From contig NC_091971.1 in NCBI RefSeq assembly GCF_036711975.1, forward strand, positions 6,579,501-6,643,500: DNA of 64,000 nt, given 5' to 3'. How positions within the stretch are numbered: position 1 is the stretch's first letter; every line of letters starts with the position of its first letter. Made by a program: the position numbers and the translations under genes. The notes beneath the pieces are model-generated. The model searched no databases and was not told the origin of the DNA. It saw only the letters and a program-made list of their open reading frames with translations. Below are positions 12,701-27,400 of the stretch, piece after piece. The DNA is from Onthophagus taurus (lineage: Eukaryota > Arthropoda > Insecta > Coleoptera > Scarabaeidae).

Positions 12701-15085
12701 ACCAGCAGAAAGTTATGTTGTTCTGTTTTATTTCAGCAGAACTATATGGTATGTGATCGCATAAAAATATCATGTATCTCAAGATAATTCTTAAACGATC
12801 TTCCATTTGATATAACTTAACCGTCTCTACGTTGTTTGCATAAGCTATTAAATCCATAAGTTCTTCGGTGGTTTGTGGCACAGTTAATAGTCTGTTTGCA
12901 ATAGTTTCGTATTCAAGTCCCAACCTAAAAATATATTTAAGAAGACATTAATCGTCTTTTAATAAATATTACAAAATTTACTTTCTACATATAGTTTGAT
13001 ATTCCTTTATTAGTGCTTGTATTAATATATCTTTAAAATTTCCAGCTGAAATTACCAAGGTTTTGATGAAATCATCTCGTATCATATCGTACATTCCAAT
13101 AGTAACAATATGTTCGACATACTCGGGAAGGTTTTGTTCCATATCTTCAAAATATATAACTTGATCACAATAATCTTCGAATGGATGATTGTCGGACATG
13201 AACTGAATAATATTAATGTTTGCGTCGCCGTTTAAAAGAGACATGTATTTATCAAAATCTTGAACGCGAAGTTCTGGACCTATTCTTTGATCTTCGAGTA
13301 AATCTTGAATTTGTTGTCGATAACCTTGTACGATACTTTCCGAAATCACTGGCTATTATTTTAATTAAAACAAACTTAATTTTTTTAACTAATTAATACC
13401 AACCTGCAATGTAACAATTGGAAATTGGTAATCCAAATACAATTGGCTTTCTAATCTAGGAATTGTTTTAACAGCTTCAACCATATCATCTAAAATTTGG
13501 CAAAGATTTGTTCTAAAACTTTGAAATGGTGGTTCAAAATCAATTATATCGTCCCTTTTTGTTAATGATACTTCAAATCCTTTATTTTCGTACTAAAAAT
13601 TATATATATATATTTTTTTTTGATAAATTATTAAATTTATTTACCATAATTGTTGTAATATATTTTGTATAATCATACAAAGATTTCAATGCTAATGTTT
13701 GGAGGTGATAAGTCATTAAACAAGCGACGCAATTATAAAATCGTTTCATTTTTTTTTGTTTAGAAGGATCTGGTAATATTCCTCTTCTATTTCCAACCAA
13801 AAAAATATCAATAACATTTTTAAAATAAGAGTTCATTAAAATTTGTTTGCAATTATCGATTTGTTTTGACGTCACAACGATAAATTTATTTAAGTCATAC
13901 GCTCCTTTATGCTGTTTAAGTTGTTTTGTATCAACTAGACGTAAATCCCGGTAATTCACATACCAAAGATCGACCATCGAATGTATGCAGGAATTCGTTA
14001 CATGAAGAATCATTTCTAGTTTAGGTCGCATATCAGCCACTGTCGTTTCCCACGTCAATTTTAGTCCAGCTAATTCTCGCCTTTCAGCCGAATCAAATTC
14101 CGTCGATTGATCTTCTACAAGCGCGGGATCTTTTAGTGCAAAATCTACGATCGCTTTTTTAATAACCATCGTAAAATCTTCTTTCGTTTCTTCAATAGCA
14201 GTCGATAAAATTTCACGAAACTTTTTTAATTTTTTTGGTATTAATAATAAAATCTAAAAAAATATATGATTTAGCTTCGTTATGGTATTTTAATCTTTTA
14301 TTTTACTTCATCTAAAACTTTTTGATCCATTGGAGACACGTGGATAGTATCAACACCGTGTCTTATATAATTATAATATCTCAACAGTTCCTTATCCTCA
14401 GCATTTGAAATATCATCTAGATCATCTTCCTTTTCTTCTGAACAGATTAAATTTACTAAACGTTTACGAAATTCTTCTCTGCGTTGCCGTTGATAAGTGT
14501 AAGATGCTAACATTGCTTTCTGTGCAGTGGCTAAGAGATTGATGTGAACAAAATTTTCATATTAATAAAACGTAATTATAAGTATGAAGGCTTTCACGGC
14601 CAGTCATAATTGAACTAAAACCAGGTTGTACTAGCTGGTATACTTCTAGGCTTCTTTATTCATGTGCATTAGAAAGTATTACTGGTCTGTTTCTTTTTTA
14701 AGTAATTGGACTGCCTCGGCTTCTTAATAATGGACATGTATTAAAAGAAGTTGTACTACCTTATTTTTTAGTAATGAACTGTTGGCCTCGGCAGCACAAC
14801 TGCCTCAAATGTAGTCTGTTTCTAATTTACAAACAAGATATATTTTAATAAATTACCTTTCTTTTGAGAGATAGCTAATTTCCTTTTATACCCCGGATAA
14901 CCGGAAGCTAATGTAGGTTTAACAAGTTCCCGTGGAAGTTGAAATAAAGGGTTAGATTGAATGGTGTATTCGGGAGGTAAACTAAATTTGGGTACTTTAA
15001 CTTTAACATCACAATTTTCCATTGCTGCTCGTTTCTCAGCGATTTTTTTTAATAATTTTTCTCGTTCTGATTTTCTATAAGACAT
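706..15085 (-). CDS. Axonemal dynein heavy chain, inner-arm DNAH7/3/12-like, tandem copy A (multi-exon)
   Basis: Force-generating ATPase of the ciliary/flagellar inner dynein arm. The start is the ATG at 15083-15085 ([10 protein letters not shown]) and the stop TAA is at 706-708 (...VAMLCALSQ). Phased exons include 14857-15085, 14307-14530, 13645-14253, 13404-13592, 12982-13352, 12496-12924, 12146-12440, 11797-12086, 11621-11743 and 10121-11564, with about 20 more downstream. The N-terminal tail and linker lie at 15085-11000. The AAA1 P-loop GPAGTGKT is at 10451-10474, AAA2 GYPFGGKT at 9504-9527, AAA3 GPTGTGKS at 8326-8349, and the AAA4 GVGGSGRQ-type loop near 7100-7130. The stalk and microtubule-binding region is at about 5105-5880, then AAA5, AAA6 and the C-terminal domain ([20 protein letters not shown]). 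A short N-terminus and the sequence around [14 protein letters not shown] point to the DNAH7/3/12 group (fly Dhc36C/Dhc62B type). No frameshift was seen. Most introns are 50-80 bp. Confidence 0.9.
1828..2063 (-). other. Three consecutive microexons (9, 18, 18 nt) of dynein copy A
   Basis: Between the exon ending in VLVTQ (about 2138) and the exon starting DAASGGG (about 1750) lie three tiny exons with good splice signals. They are 2055-2063 (DRT), 1975-1992 (DVWELV) and 1828-1845 (QLIAAR). Each has AG before it and GTAAG after it on the minus strand. All are multiples of three in phase 0, so any could be skipped without a frameshift. The same set occurs in copy B. They sit in the linker just before the segment GKSSDD in the C-terminal part of the motor. 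Confidence 0.75.
3465..3655. repeat. CTAG-rich hairpin MITE in a dynein copy A intron
   Basis: This repeat fills most of an intron of about 240 bp (about 3423-3661). It contains the family hallmarks: CCTAGAGTTAGAAAC, then TTCGGGTTTAGCCG, then mirrored TTAGTTCTAG and TTCAATTAACACCG stretches, and the terminal motif resembling ATGAAAGTCTCCGTAC. The homologous intron of copy B carries the same element (18280-18425). Confidence 0.7.
14531..14856. repeat. Intron 1 of dynein copy A, largely repeat-derived
   Basis: This 326-bp intron contains the family end motif GAAGGCTTTCACGGCC near 14585. It then holds degenerate inverted segments with CTGCCTCGGC and GGCCTCGGCAG (14700-14810), which resemble the GCGGCCGAGGC repeat seen near 24195, 48330 and 52110. 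No coding signal was seen. Confidence 0.5.
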
Positions 15086-15472
15086 GGTGATAAAAATCCT
15101 ACAAACACTGATCACTCAGGTTAATCGGATTATGGTTATAACACAAGTTTTCGCTGAAACAGATGCGTGATTTGATATTTAGCTTGGTTTAAATTAGATG
15201 TTAACTTACTCGATTCAAAATTATTTAATAAAATATTGAAAATGATATTATCAATTCGTTTATATTTAAAGAGACGTTTCTCGTTTGATAGAAATAAATA
15301 GTTTATTTGGTCACTATGACAACATTTCAAAACAATTCCAAAATTGATTGTAATTCAAATTTGCTGTCAAATTATAATTAAAAATTATACTTTATTTGTA
15401 AAATAAGAGTTGGTTATACACATAAAAGTCAAATTAAAAATTTTGATACATAAAATATTGGCTGAAAACTCT
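15086..15472. promoter_or_regulatory. 387-bp spacer between the two dynein copies; putative promoter of copy A
   Basis: This AT-rich spacer lies between the copy A start and the copy B stop. It must hold the promoter of copy A and the 3' flank of copy B. A loose match to the RFX X-box pattern RYYNYY-N2-RRNRAC occurs at 15310-15323 (GTCACTATGACAAC), but a match this loose is expected by chance in a few hundred bases. No other gene was seen. Confidence 0.4.
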
Positions 15473-18400
15473 TCATTGTGACAAGGCACATAACATAGCC
15501 ACTCCTCTTAAAATCCAATGTTCAGGCGGAAGTATTGTAGGAATCGTCATCGCAATAACAAAGTTGGTTGAATGACCTGTGGTTGATAAAACTCCTTTTC
15601 GTTCACTGGTTTTATAAAGAGGACAAATATAAGTGTGTCGTTGAACCAAATCACTACGTTTTAATGGCTTTAACCAAATCTAGAAAAATAATCTTAATTA
15701 TTTGTGCCTTGATAAGCATAAAGTAATCTTAACAAATGGTATAGTACTAAAGAGTACTTTTGGAAGTGACTCATCTAAGCTCATAGTTTGCATGTTCCAT
15801 CTCGCACCGTCCACGAATAAACCATAAACGTAGACTCCATCATCGGGAGCTTTACTAAAACTAGTAGCTTTCAACATTTCGTAATCAAACGATAATAAAT
15901 CAATAGGTATTTTATATTTTCTTGCATAGTTTTGTTGGGCACCGGTTAAGAAAGCTTGAGTGAAATAAAATCCGGATAACCAAAACGTTATTGGGGCTCC
16001 ATTCTCAAACCATAACTACAAATAATTTGTTTTTGGAAAAACGAATTTTATTGGGAATAAAATAAACACTTGTAGAAATAATAATCTTTGAAGGAAATCA
16101 TTTATATAACTTCCCAGTGGTTTCAATGAAGGGTAAGAAGAACCAGCCCACACTTTTGGAATTCGACCAGTTAACATACTTGTATAGACTTCTTCTAAAG
16201 AAGCATTCATTACGATCACACCTATTAATTTAATATAAATTAATCAACAATTAATATCTTAATGATTAGAATGGATTATAACCTTTTATCGCCTTTCTAA
16301 CATTAATTAAGCTGCTACGTATAACACTGAGAAGTTTATTATATCTTCCCATTTCTTGTACCAAAACAGTGTTCATACTTTGATTGTAAGAAGTGGGATA
16401 TTTTTCCATTACGTCAACAATGTCGAAGTTGTTGGGAAGTTTATTGAGAATATCCGTTGCTATATCATTTAATGTATCATCAGATGATTTTCCACCGCCA
16501 CCGCCGCTAGAAGCATCCTGTATCAAAGATAATAAGATAATCATCAAGATAACTTATTTCGCCGTGCGTGTTTCAGAACGGCTAAACCCAAAACTGTGCA
16601 GATGTTAAAATTATCTAATATTGAATTTCTTACCCTCTCTGCTATGAGTTGCTTAATAACAAAAAAAATATTAATATATTATGAGAAAATAATAAATGTA
16701 CTTACTGCCAATTGCCAGACATCCTGATTAGAGTATAATGATATAATAAATTAAAAAGAAATACAGTTATCACATTAAAATTTTGTACTTACCGTACGAT
16801 CCTTATAAGCAATGCAAAGAATAACTAATTACTAAACGGATTCCTTGGACATTGAAGAAACTCATGGATTAAATATAAATAAAACAAACCTGTGTAACAA
16901 GAATAGTTGAAAATAATAAATTAGTTTCTTGTTGTTCCTTCATAATATCAGCATTTTCATTCATACCAAAAACTCCTGGCGGAGTAATTATCGGCAAAGA
17001 TTTTGTGTAATCTATAAATGCGTCGTAATCATTTGTAGCCGGGCAATAGTAAACACCTAAAAATTATTTGTTATTTATAACATAATCTATAAAATATTCC
17101 AAACCAATTATGTGGTCTGGGACAATATATAGTTAAAATACCTGTAGGATCAAATGCATAATTATCCGTTTCGACCAAACCTTTACAGTAAAACTGATTT
17201 AAAATGGTTCGTAAACATCTTCTATCCCAATCATCGGTTACACGGCCACCATAATTACATTCACCGGTTAAATACCTTAAAGCATCATACTGAACGTCGT
17301 CGTATTCGTTTAAAAACATCTGCAGTTGCATGACGCTTATTCGCAAATCGGTTTCGTTGAATTCATATTGTATGTTCCATCCCAACGGTCCAAATTTGCG
17401 ACGTTCTTGCACGGAAGCATGGAAAAAGCAAAGACCGTAAAGTAACTTTTTGAAAATTAAATCTTGTTTGCAAGAATCAAACCATTCTATATTTGAAATT
17501 GGGTCGCTTAAATACGATCTTACTATATTTGCGCGTAAACCTTTAGGGGGTTCGTTTGTCATTTTGACACCGTTTTGCAGTACTAACACCGGAAAGTGTT
17601 CAGCTGGGTAAGAAGTTAACCATAATCGAAAATCTGGATGGGTTGTATCTACGCTAAAATTTTCACAGATTCTTTCTAACGTGGGCATGAAACTTTTTGC
17701 AAGGTGACAATTTTGTAATACTACCCATGTACCGTTTCGAACACCTTCGTCAATTAATCTGACTGCAATCGGTCCTTGACCTTGTCCTAATGACAAGGAA
17801 AATAATCTTGACGATCCGAATCCTTGATCGTCCGCAAATTTTAATAAAACCGCAGTAGGATCGGCCCCAGGTGTTAAAACGAAAATTAAAGGTACAGTAC
17901 AATGGGAATCAGCGTAAGATGATGGTAAATCAAATGGGGGTGGTTCAATATATGGTTTTCCTATGTGTTCTGAAATAATATTTGTTTTAATTAAAAATTA
18001 TAAAAAATAAACAAAATTACTTTCTACGAAATCTTGCACTGCCGGAACTACTTTATCAGGACGTATTACTCTTACTAAAAGTAACTTTTCAATATCACTG
18101 ACGTTGGAGAATTTTCCTGGAAGTGGAACATGATGTGGTTCTACAGAATCAAAAACAACCCTCCATGCTTTCAAATTGTCAGTAAAATGTTGTCGAAGCC
18201 CTCTTCATAAAAAAAAAACAAAATTAATTTAGTCTAAGTTTTCATCATAGTGATTTAAGAAAATTGATACATTTCTGTTGAACTAAAATTAAAATTAAAC
18301 CTAGAACTAGAAGTAATCGGGTTTAATCGTCTTGAGAGACGCATGGCAGTGTTAGTTCTAGTGGCTATTGTGAGTTCTAGTTTTAGTTCAATTAACACCG

Positions 18401-21400
18401 GCTGTGAAAGCCTTTGTACTTATACTTACTTTAAAGCTGGGAAATCATCAGCTCGACACAATTCGTCCCAAGATTTTTGAACCAACCAACCAGAAGGGTT
18501 TTGGTATGGATTATCTAATCCAACACCGCCGGTTAAAAAGAACATCCATTCAGCAATATTAACCTCTCCTCTACTTTTCATTAAATTTATTGTCAACAAC
18601 AAAGCAAACAATAACTTATCTTTTTCAAAAAGACTCCGACAAATATTCACGTATAAAGAATATGTAAAATGTTTTTGCAAGTCTTGTAATCTTATTTGTA
18701 CGTCATCGACCCTTTCGGTATTATCTATGGTACCCTTAAAGAGATTCATAAACCAAACTAAAGAGTATTGATACATGGGGTCGATATTAGCCAAATCTAC
18801 GATGGTGAAAAATAAAACTGCTGCGTGTACCGCTATGGGGCGATATTCCATTCTAGCTTTATCGATGGATTTTTCAGTTACTTCCGCCACGGCTTGTTTG
18901 GCGGCGATTTCGTTAGATAAAACTTTCGATGAGCTTAAAATTTGAATCCCCGTTTCATCTTCTAAAATATTCCCTTCGGATGAACTTAAAACCCACAAAA
19001 TCTTATCTTCGATTTCTTTCAACATCCTCTTATTTTCTGCACCTTGTAAAATAAGTTGATTTTTTTCAGCTTCTAAATCGGGACGTTCTTTGGCAACAGC
19101 TATCCCCAAAAGTTGATCTTCCAACCCAACAGTGGTTATCATAAAATTTACCAATGTTACTTTGACTGCTACTTCCGGTAAATAATGGGGATTCCTTAGT
19201 TTTGTTGTGATATATAATTTAAAGTCATCGTTATATTCAACCACTGAATCACCCAGTTTCAAACACATAGCACCACCTTGCTTAAAAGTTTGTTGTCCTA
19301 AGACAGGTTCTAAGATCGCGTCTAATTCTTCACCAATATTTTCTAATAAAACCTAAAAATGCCATTTTTAATTAAAATAATCTTTAAATAATAAAATGAG
19401 TTTTACCGGTTGTCCAAATTGAATCGAATTTTCTAAAACTCTCACATAATCGGGTTGATTTAAACGAATTATTGATAAATTATTTTGTTTCTCCATATTT
19501 TTCACCCATTTATTTGCTTGACCTTGGGGATCGATCATTAATGGATATCTTCTAGCATTTCTAAATCCAAAAAAATTAATTAAATTATTGATATGCAAAA
19601 ATTAAAAAGATACGTTATTATAATTCCATTATCAATACTAAAGCTATCACTGGGTAAACCATAAATATTCCATTGTCTTATTATAACAGGTTCGCCGAGA
19701 ATGGCGGTTAATTGAAAATCGGCGGCGCAAACAATTTTATACGCTGTAAGTGCTTTAACCCATTCGTTGATCTGAACCTGCCTATATTGCAAGGTAAAAG
19801 CACCTAAATAAGCGACAACACCAGAACTAAGCAGCACATCTCCTATTAAGTTAAAAAAATTTAATCATAAAAATTAATAAAATAAAATTATTTTACCAGT
19901 TAAAATTAAATATTTTTCAGCTAAAGCTTTAGCGGTGGAAGACCATCTTTGTTTTTCACCTCCTAATCCGCCAATAAGTTCTTCGGCTCTTTGTAGTTTA
20001 GTAGCACAAAGTTGCGCTTCTCCGTTTAGAGTTTGAAATTTACTATTTTCTCTATCTAAAACAGCTTCTAAATGGGCAACCTTTTCCCTTGCTTCTCGTA
20101 ACAGTGCTCTTTTCGCTTCTAAAGCTGTCATAGCCACATTATAATCAGCTTCAGCAGCTGCTAGAGCCAATTTTTTAGGCGCCACGACTTTAGCTACTTT
20201 ATCATATTTCGAAATGGCAATAACCCATTTGCACAAACCTTCTGCAGCGGCCGAAGCCGATCTTACTTTGTCCGGATCGAAATTTTCGTCGCATAAAATT
20301 TTGTCTGCTAATTTTTTCATTACGGCCACGGGGATATTGTCTTTATCAAAATTGATTAGATTATCAAGGAATTTAATGTCTCCAAGTATCTTTTTTGATG
20401 GCCCCCAGTAATCCTCAATTGTTCCGATACCACTTGGAGCAGGAACCTTATCTGGTTTAACATCTTTTACGACACAAATGGCCTCCATCACTAGTTTTAC
20501 ACCTTTCGGTGGATTTTTCATAGTTTTTACTATCGTGATATCAGCGGGGGTTAATGTATTTAAAGCTGATAAAGCTGCGTTTAATATCGGCATTGCTTCT
20601 GCTAAGTTTGCGTCACATTCATCTTTAATTGCTTGAGCAGCTTCGGCCTATATTATAATTATCATTGAAATTAAATAAATTGATGATGATGGCGCTGTAT
20701 ATAATGTATACCTGCGCATTTGCCGCAGCTTCATCTTCCATAACCATGGCTTCAACAACCGCTGCATCTGCTGATTCAGCTTCAACTTTTTTCATAGTTG
20801 CTTGCACCATTTCCGCGGCGACTACCAATTGGGGTTGTAAAGCTTCTAAACTTGCTTGCATTACGGCAACTTCGGCTCCAGCTCCCAATAACTTCTCTAT
20901 TCCAACTTCGTATCGCTTCCTACCCATTAAAACTTCCCTAAATATAAGAAAAGTATTATATAAAAAAATTGATAGTTGGATATTTTAAGTATGTACACTC
21001 TTTTTTTGGCCAAGAACGTTTTGAACGTATTAATGAGTTCTAAATAAGAAGTGGGGGTAACATAATTTTTTCTACCCAATCTATTAAAGAACTCATCTGA
21101 TAATCTTTGGGTTGATGTATGGAATATTTGACACATATCAATGCAAACATTTCGTTCTTCTGTTGGTAATTCGATTTCGCCCAAAAACCTGGTTGCTACT
21201 GCTAATAAAGCGTCTTCCGGCCAAGATTGAAACCAATCTATGGTGCAACAATTTACCATAGCCGGGAATTTTCTAATCCTGTTTCTGAATCCATCACCAA
21301 TTGGGCTCATCGCAAGCACAAGGTGAAGTTGGTCCCTAACGATTTGTACAAACAAATTAAATAACGCCACAGGACTTCCATCGGTTTGTAAAGATTTATC

Positions 21401-24400
21401 TTTCTGCCGATCAATTTGACGCATCTTCTCGCATAATTCCCCCCGCTCTTCAGCACTGAAAATATTTGGTACTTCACCAGAGTTTAATAAATTACTTAAA
21501 TCTTCCAAAAACGATTCTTCTTTAATCTTTATGAAATCAATTAATAAGTCAATTAATAAAACAAGACATTTAAAAATAATTACTTGGCTATCAGTAAACA
21601 AGAACATTCCATGTTGATCTGATGAGCTCGCTTTTTTTAAGATTACTTTCATATCTTCGTGCCATTCGTACATCCCATAAGTTCTTGTAATTTCTACTTG
21701 GAATAACTCGTATTCCGAAATATGAGCTGATAATCTTGAAAGTGATTGTCTTCCGGATCCTCCTACTCCGACTAAAAGAGCGTGACATCGCGGTTGTTTT
21801 ACTATTCTGCATATTTTTGATAAATGCTCAATAGCAAAACTAAAAATAATGTATCAAATATTGAATGGTAAAATTAATTTAATAATTATCACCGGAATAA
21901 AACTAAATTCATTGGTTTCTTTGACATATTATTGAACTCCTTCAGATAACCATCTACTATTTCTGTTAATTGATCCATATTGGTCACTTCAATATAATGT
22001 CTAGAATCCGCTTTCGGATTGGCAAAATCGCAATACAGCAATCTTCTAAGCTCAGTTTCTCCAATCTAACAATAATTAATTAATGTATATATGTTAATTG
22101 ATAATATATTAACTAACAGTTTTTTGTCCAGGTGTAGCAATTCTTTGAAACATGTTATCAAACTGTTCCTCAAAATCTTTAACCACAATATCTCTTAACG
22201 TGCTAACCAACCACTCTCTATCATTATCATCAACCAATCGGTCTGCGTAAACCCTTAAAACTTCGTGTACCCACAACCTTTTCATTGCAACTACATCCTC
22301 CGTTGCTTCAGGAACTGATAACAACACTCCTTGTATAACCCTCGAAAAGTCTCGTAAATTGAAGAGATAATGGGATTTTGCCGGCGTCGGTAACAAATTA
22401 GCCCTACTTAATTTGTAAATGTTCAAAGTGGCATATACAATCATATCGATACAAACATCGAATTCTTTTGCAAATCCCCTACTATCCAAGTGCCACATCA
22501 TGATTTTTGAAAATATATTGACCATAACATGGTCTTGAAATTCGTCTATGCACAAATGGTTGAAATGACGCGCAAATCTTGGTGTTACATCATTTCTTCC
22601 GGCTCCCGGTGGACCCATCGCGCACATAAATTGAATTTCGATTAATTTCATAGGAACTATTTCTTTTAGATCATACCACATCTGGTGATCGAACCACTGA
22701 CGTAATAATTCGATGGGTGGCTGTGCCCCGTACGTTTCTTTTAAAGGCATGCTTACATCATCGACAAATATTACGCTTCTTTTACCAACTGGGGGGCCGA
22801 AGATTCCTTTTCGCCTTTTATCTAGTTTACTCATAATAATATCTTGAGTTTGATTCGCAGAAGTTTGTGCTGAGAAATTGATAAATAACGGCTTATAAAT
22901 GAAGGTATTATTCTTTTTAAGAAGAAAATCAATCACATATACAGATTTTCCCGTACCAGTCGGCCCAACAATCATAACAGCCTTTTGATGTTGAACTAAT
23001 AATTGCATTACGGCTATATTTCTTATAGTTTCTATAGTTGGGACAATTATTTGATTAACAGGGAGATCTTTCGGAATTGGTGGTGCGAGTGCTAATTCAT
23101 CAGCCCATAGCTTCCATTTTCCTTTACCTTCTTTGATATACCTGTAATCAAAAACTGTTTCCCCGATGGGTAATGTAAAAATGTATGGTTTTTCCGGTTT
23201 AGGAATTGTAAGAGGAATCCCTAAGGTTTCAATAACCTTCGCGGGAAATTCCCTTTCAAGTAACCCCCTAAACAATATATTAAATTTGGGTCTGCTATCA
23301 ATGTCTAAAGTTGCACCCAAGGACCAAATGCAAGAAAAAAAGAAAGAACCCTCCAATTGAGCCCGTACATCCAACTCGGATGTGTTTTCGATAAATTGAT
23401 CATCGTTAAAATCATCAAGAAAACAATCATACAAATTCATCGCAGATCGCATTAGATTCGAATTTGAAGTCGGGGCAATTTCTTTAACTCCCCCTCTTCT
23501 CAACAGCCATAGAAGCGGGGTACAGAATCTTATAAATAAAGCCTTTATCATAGCTCTCTGAAACTCGGTGATACTCTCTGGTAAAGTATTGATCCAAGAT
23601 ATTAATAAAGGCTCCCATCCCAAAGTAGCTGGTTCCATATAAATCATTCCACATCTTGAAACGGTTGCTGGTGAGGCCACCTCCAAATCCATTGGCTCAA
23701 ATATTAAATTAGTCGTTGGGGCCAATTGAATAATTTCACCTGACATCAAACACAACTTTTTATTATCATCCAGTACAGTATTCATATTCTCTATCCATAC
23801 TGCATCAACGGGCCCATCAAATAACAACCACTTTCTATCTTCCGTTGTGGACATCGCAAAATCACGATAACTTACAGCGAGAACACCGTCGGACCACTCA
23901 TGAGAAACGGGATCGAATTGACCATAAAGTTGACCCATTGTTATTGATTTTGGGTTAATAATTGTATAGATTGCTCGATGTTCATTCATACCACCCTAAA
24001 AAATAATCATTTCACAAAAAATAAAATATATAAATCAAGTTGATTTTCAATGAAAAAGTAACTGGTTTTTATTAATTAAGTGATATAGCCTTTTGAGATA
24101 ATGACGGTAGAATTCAAAAGTACTGCAGGGATAAGGTATAACAGTAGCACCTCTGCGTCGGCTTAATACACTAAAATACTCAATGTATTAAACCGCTTGC
24201 GGCCGAGGCTGTCCGTTGTTTGATATCAATTTGGTGTTGATATGGTGTAGCTGTTTATCACTGAAAATCAAACTAAATATACAAACATTGCAAATATTAC
24301 CCATTCTTCAACTAAACCCAATGCATCCGCTAACACCCTATAAGAAGATGTTTTGCCACCAAATGGATAACCAACTATCATCAAACCATGTCTCACGATA

Positions 24401-27400
24401 ATCATTTCATATAATTGATGGATTTTTTCGACGAAGAAAGGAGTATTTTGGTAATTATTAGTTTTGCAAGTCGCTGCTACAGCTAAATCTAAAGTAACAT
24501 AATCAGGTTCTGGTAGACGAACGCCAGGGAATAAATCCGAAGTTATCCCCTAAAAAATAAACATTAATATTTCTTCTAATAATTAGAATTTAAAATAAAT
24601 ACTATAAAAAGTGGTACATCATGATCTAAAAATTTAGCTAAATTCACATCAGTAATGGATCGTAGAATTAAAATTCCTTCCTTTTCTTTTGGGTATCTCA
24701 ATTTTAACGCCCCAGCAGCTCTTAACACCGATTTAACTGCTCTCATTCCGTAATCATAATGACATTGCGAGGAAAGTTGTTCTGAGCACAATCTATAAGT
24801 TGCAACGATCTTAACCGCCATTGGTTTAGCTTCAAGGAATCCGCATGCGTATAATTCAATTTCTGATATTAAAGCGTAATCAGGAACCATCATAGCTACA
24901 GATCTGAATAACGCCTAAAATTTAAAGTAATTAAAATAAAATCTTATTTAAACTTAATCTCACTTTAAGATTATCTGGTAATTCTGATCGTCCTGCATAT
25001 CCGGGATTCATCGTGATGAAGACGGCGCAAGTGGGGTCTAAACTAATATCTGTACCTTCAAATAACAATCTTTGAGCACCAGCATTAATCGCTCTTTGAA
25101 TCGTTAGAATTTGTTGGGCCACCACTGATAAAACTTCCAAATCAATCCTGTTAAATTCATCAAAACATGACCAAGCTCCACAAGAAGCTAAACCCTTGAA
25201 GAATTTTCCTAAAGCAAGATAATCTAAACCATCCGAACAATTAAAGACAACGCATTGTTTGGCAACTGCTTTAGCTAAATCTTTGGTTGTTTCTGTCTTT
25301 CCAGTTCCAGCGGGACCTTCGGGGGCACCCCCCAAATGAAGGTGTAAAGCACCAAATAACGTTCGATAACAACGATCAGTTAATGGAGTAACAACTAATC
25401 TTGCCACATTTCCTAAGTATTCATATCCATACGGTAAAGTTGAATTAATCATTTTGGTGAGGAGTTGTTTATCTTCCCAGTAATACCTTAATTGACACAA
25501 CCAGTTAAAATCGCTAACACTCACCACTTTAAGGCCTATAATTTCTGTTAGCACATCCCTAGCGTGAACATCAAGCACGACCAATGCTCCTAATGTAATA
25601 CGATTTTGTAGTTGGAGCTTTCCTCTAACCAAATCGACTATTTTCATAATTTGCATGTTACAATGTTTCAGATAATTGGACATCTCTTCTAATGATACAA
25701 GTATTGCTTCATGGACTTCTATAGTCCAATAATTCATAGCTATCGATTGAACTACTTGACCAGGCCAAAGTAACACCCACACGTCTCTTGATTTAGACGG
25801 ATAATCTTCTATAGCACCAGCTACGGCGTGGTAAACAGATTTTTTCATATCTTTTTCAAGTTCTAAAAGCCATTTTTCAACTTGTCCTTTTGCCGCGCTA
25901 GTCTGGATCACGTCAACTAACGGGACGTATTCACCTTCACTAGATCTCATATGAGTAACATCTAATTCTTCTGTAAATGTTAACCTGGCCATGCCTTCGA
26001 AGCATTTCTTCAAGTGAGGTTGCACTCTTGTTGGATCTTTCGTTTCAGATAAAATCTCTAACAATTCGTCGTTGGAGAGGAAAAAGAATCTTGGGAAGTA
26101 CAGTCTCTTCTTTTCTAAGTAATCGTTTAAGCCTTTTTGGATCATCTCCAGCAAAGTGTTGCTCTTCTTCAAACGCTCGAGGACTTTATCAATTAAGGTT
26201 ACCGATAATACTAGTGGATTTTCATGGACCTCATCCATTATATCTCTCCAAGTCTTATCGACCGCTGTAAATCTTCGTCCTTCTTCTGGCATTTGTTGTT
26301 GAATATCAGGCGATGAAAAAATCGGTTCTAAATACATCCAAGTGGATTGGACTTTTAGCCACTCCTCTATAATGCATTCTAATAATTGTAACTTCGCTTC
26401 CCATTCTCTAAAATATTCGAAAACTGATTTATAAGGATAAAGAAAGAAATCGGCTTACAATGTTTCTTGTTCAAATGGTTTAATATAAGGGGAATTTTTC
26501 ATTGTTTGTGTTTTGATGACTTGGTCATCCAGTTGAACTTGGATCTCATCGACAGATGATATAATATATGTTCCTGTGTCCCTAAAATAATAATAAGTTA
26601 TAATAATGATTACAATACAATTAAGTATTTGAAAAGAAATACTTATAAACAAGAACGCTGAATTCAACGCCAACCCAATCGGCTTTCATTTTCGCCAAAC
26701 TCTTCTCTAAATTGTTTTCTTTCGTAGCTGCTTCAGAGATACCTTCAAACTTATCGATGTAATCATCTAACCCAAAGTCGATTACTTTAGCAAGGGTTAA
26801 GTCGTCATCTAAGACGATGGGAAATCCGACGATTTCTGATATTTTCTCCCAATGTCGCTCTTTCATCCCAGGATTTCCGAGCGTTTGAATTATTGGCATA
26901 TGATCTTTGAATGCTTCTATTCTTTCACAAACCTTAAAACACTTTTTATTAATTGATTAAATTAATAAATAAGTTGAACATACCGTGTGGGCCAAACGTT
27001 CAGTGTCGGGTCTGTCATTAAACACTTTCTCCAATTTATAAATCGTTCGATAAAGGGTTTGAGTGTCAGTTTCAATATCGTCGGGTACAAAACTTCCAAC
27101 CTTAGAATTCATCCACATGTCATATTTGGTTAAAAAATCAGTTGCGTTATCATATAATTTTTTGTATGGTACTAATTTCTCGTAAATGTGTTTTCTTTGG
27201 GGGTATTGCGTTGTTTCAAAATTAAAGCAAGTCTCTTCTTCGTTGAATTTATCTATTTTTTCCATTGCAGCTACTAATCTATAATTTAGTAATTAGTAAA
27301 TAATTCATTTATTTTATGGACGACCAACCTGTTATCTAACTGAGTGGCTCTTTTAAAATATCTCGGTAACTGCTCAATATCTCCGTTATATTGCAAATCA

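Noticed and set aside
15310-15323. X-box upstream of dynein copy A
   Set aside because: It fits only the loose consensus, lies over 200 bp from the start codon, and copy B has no counterpart; chance is sufficient.
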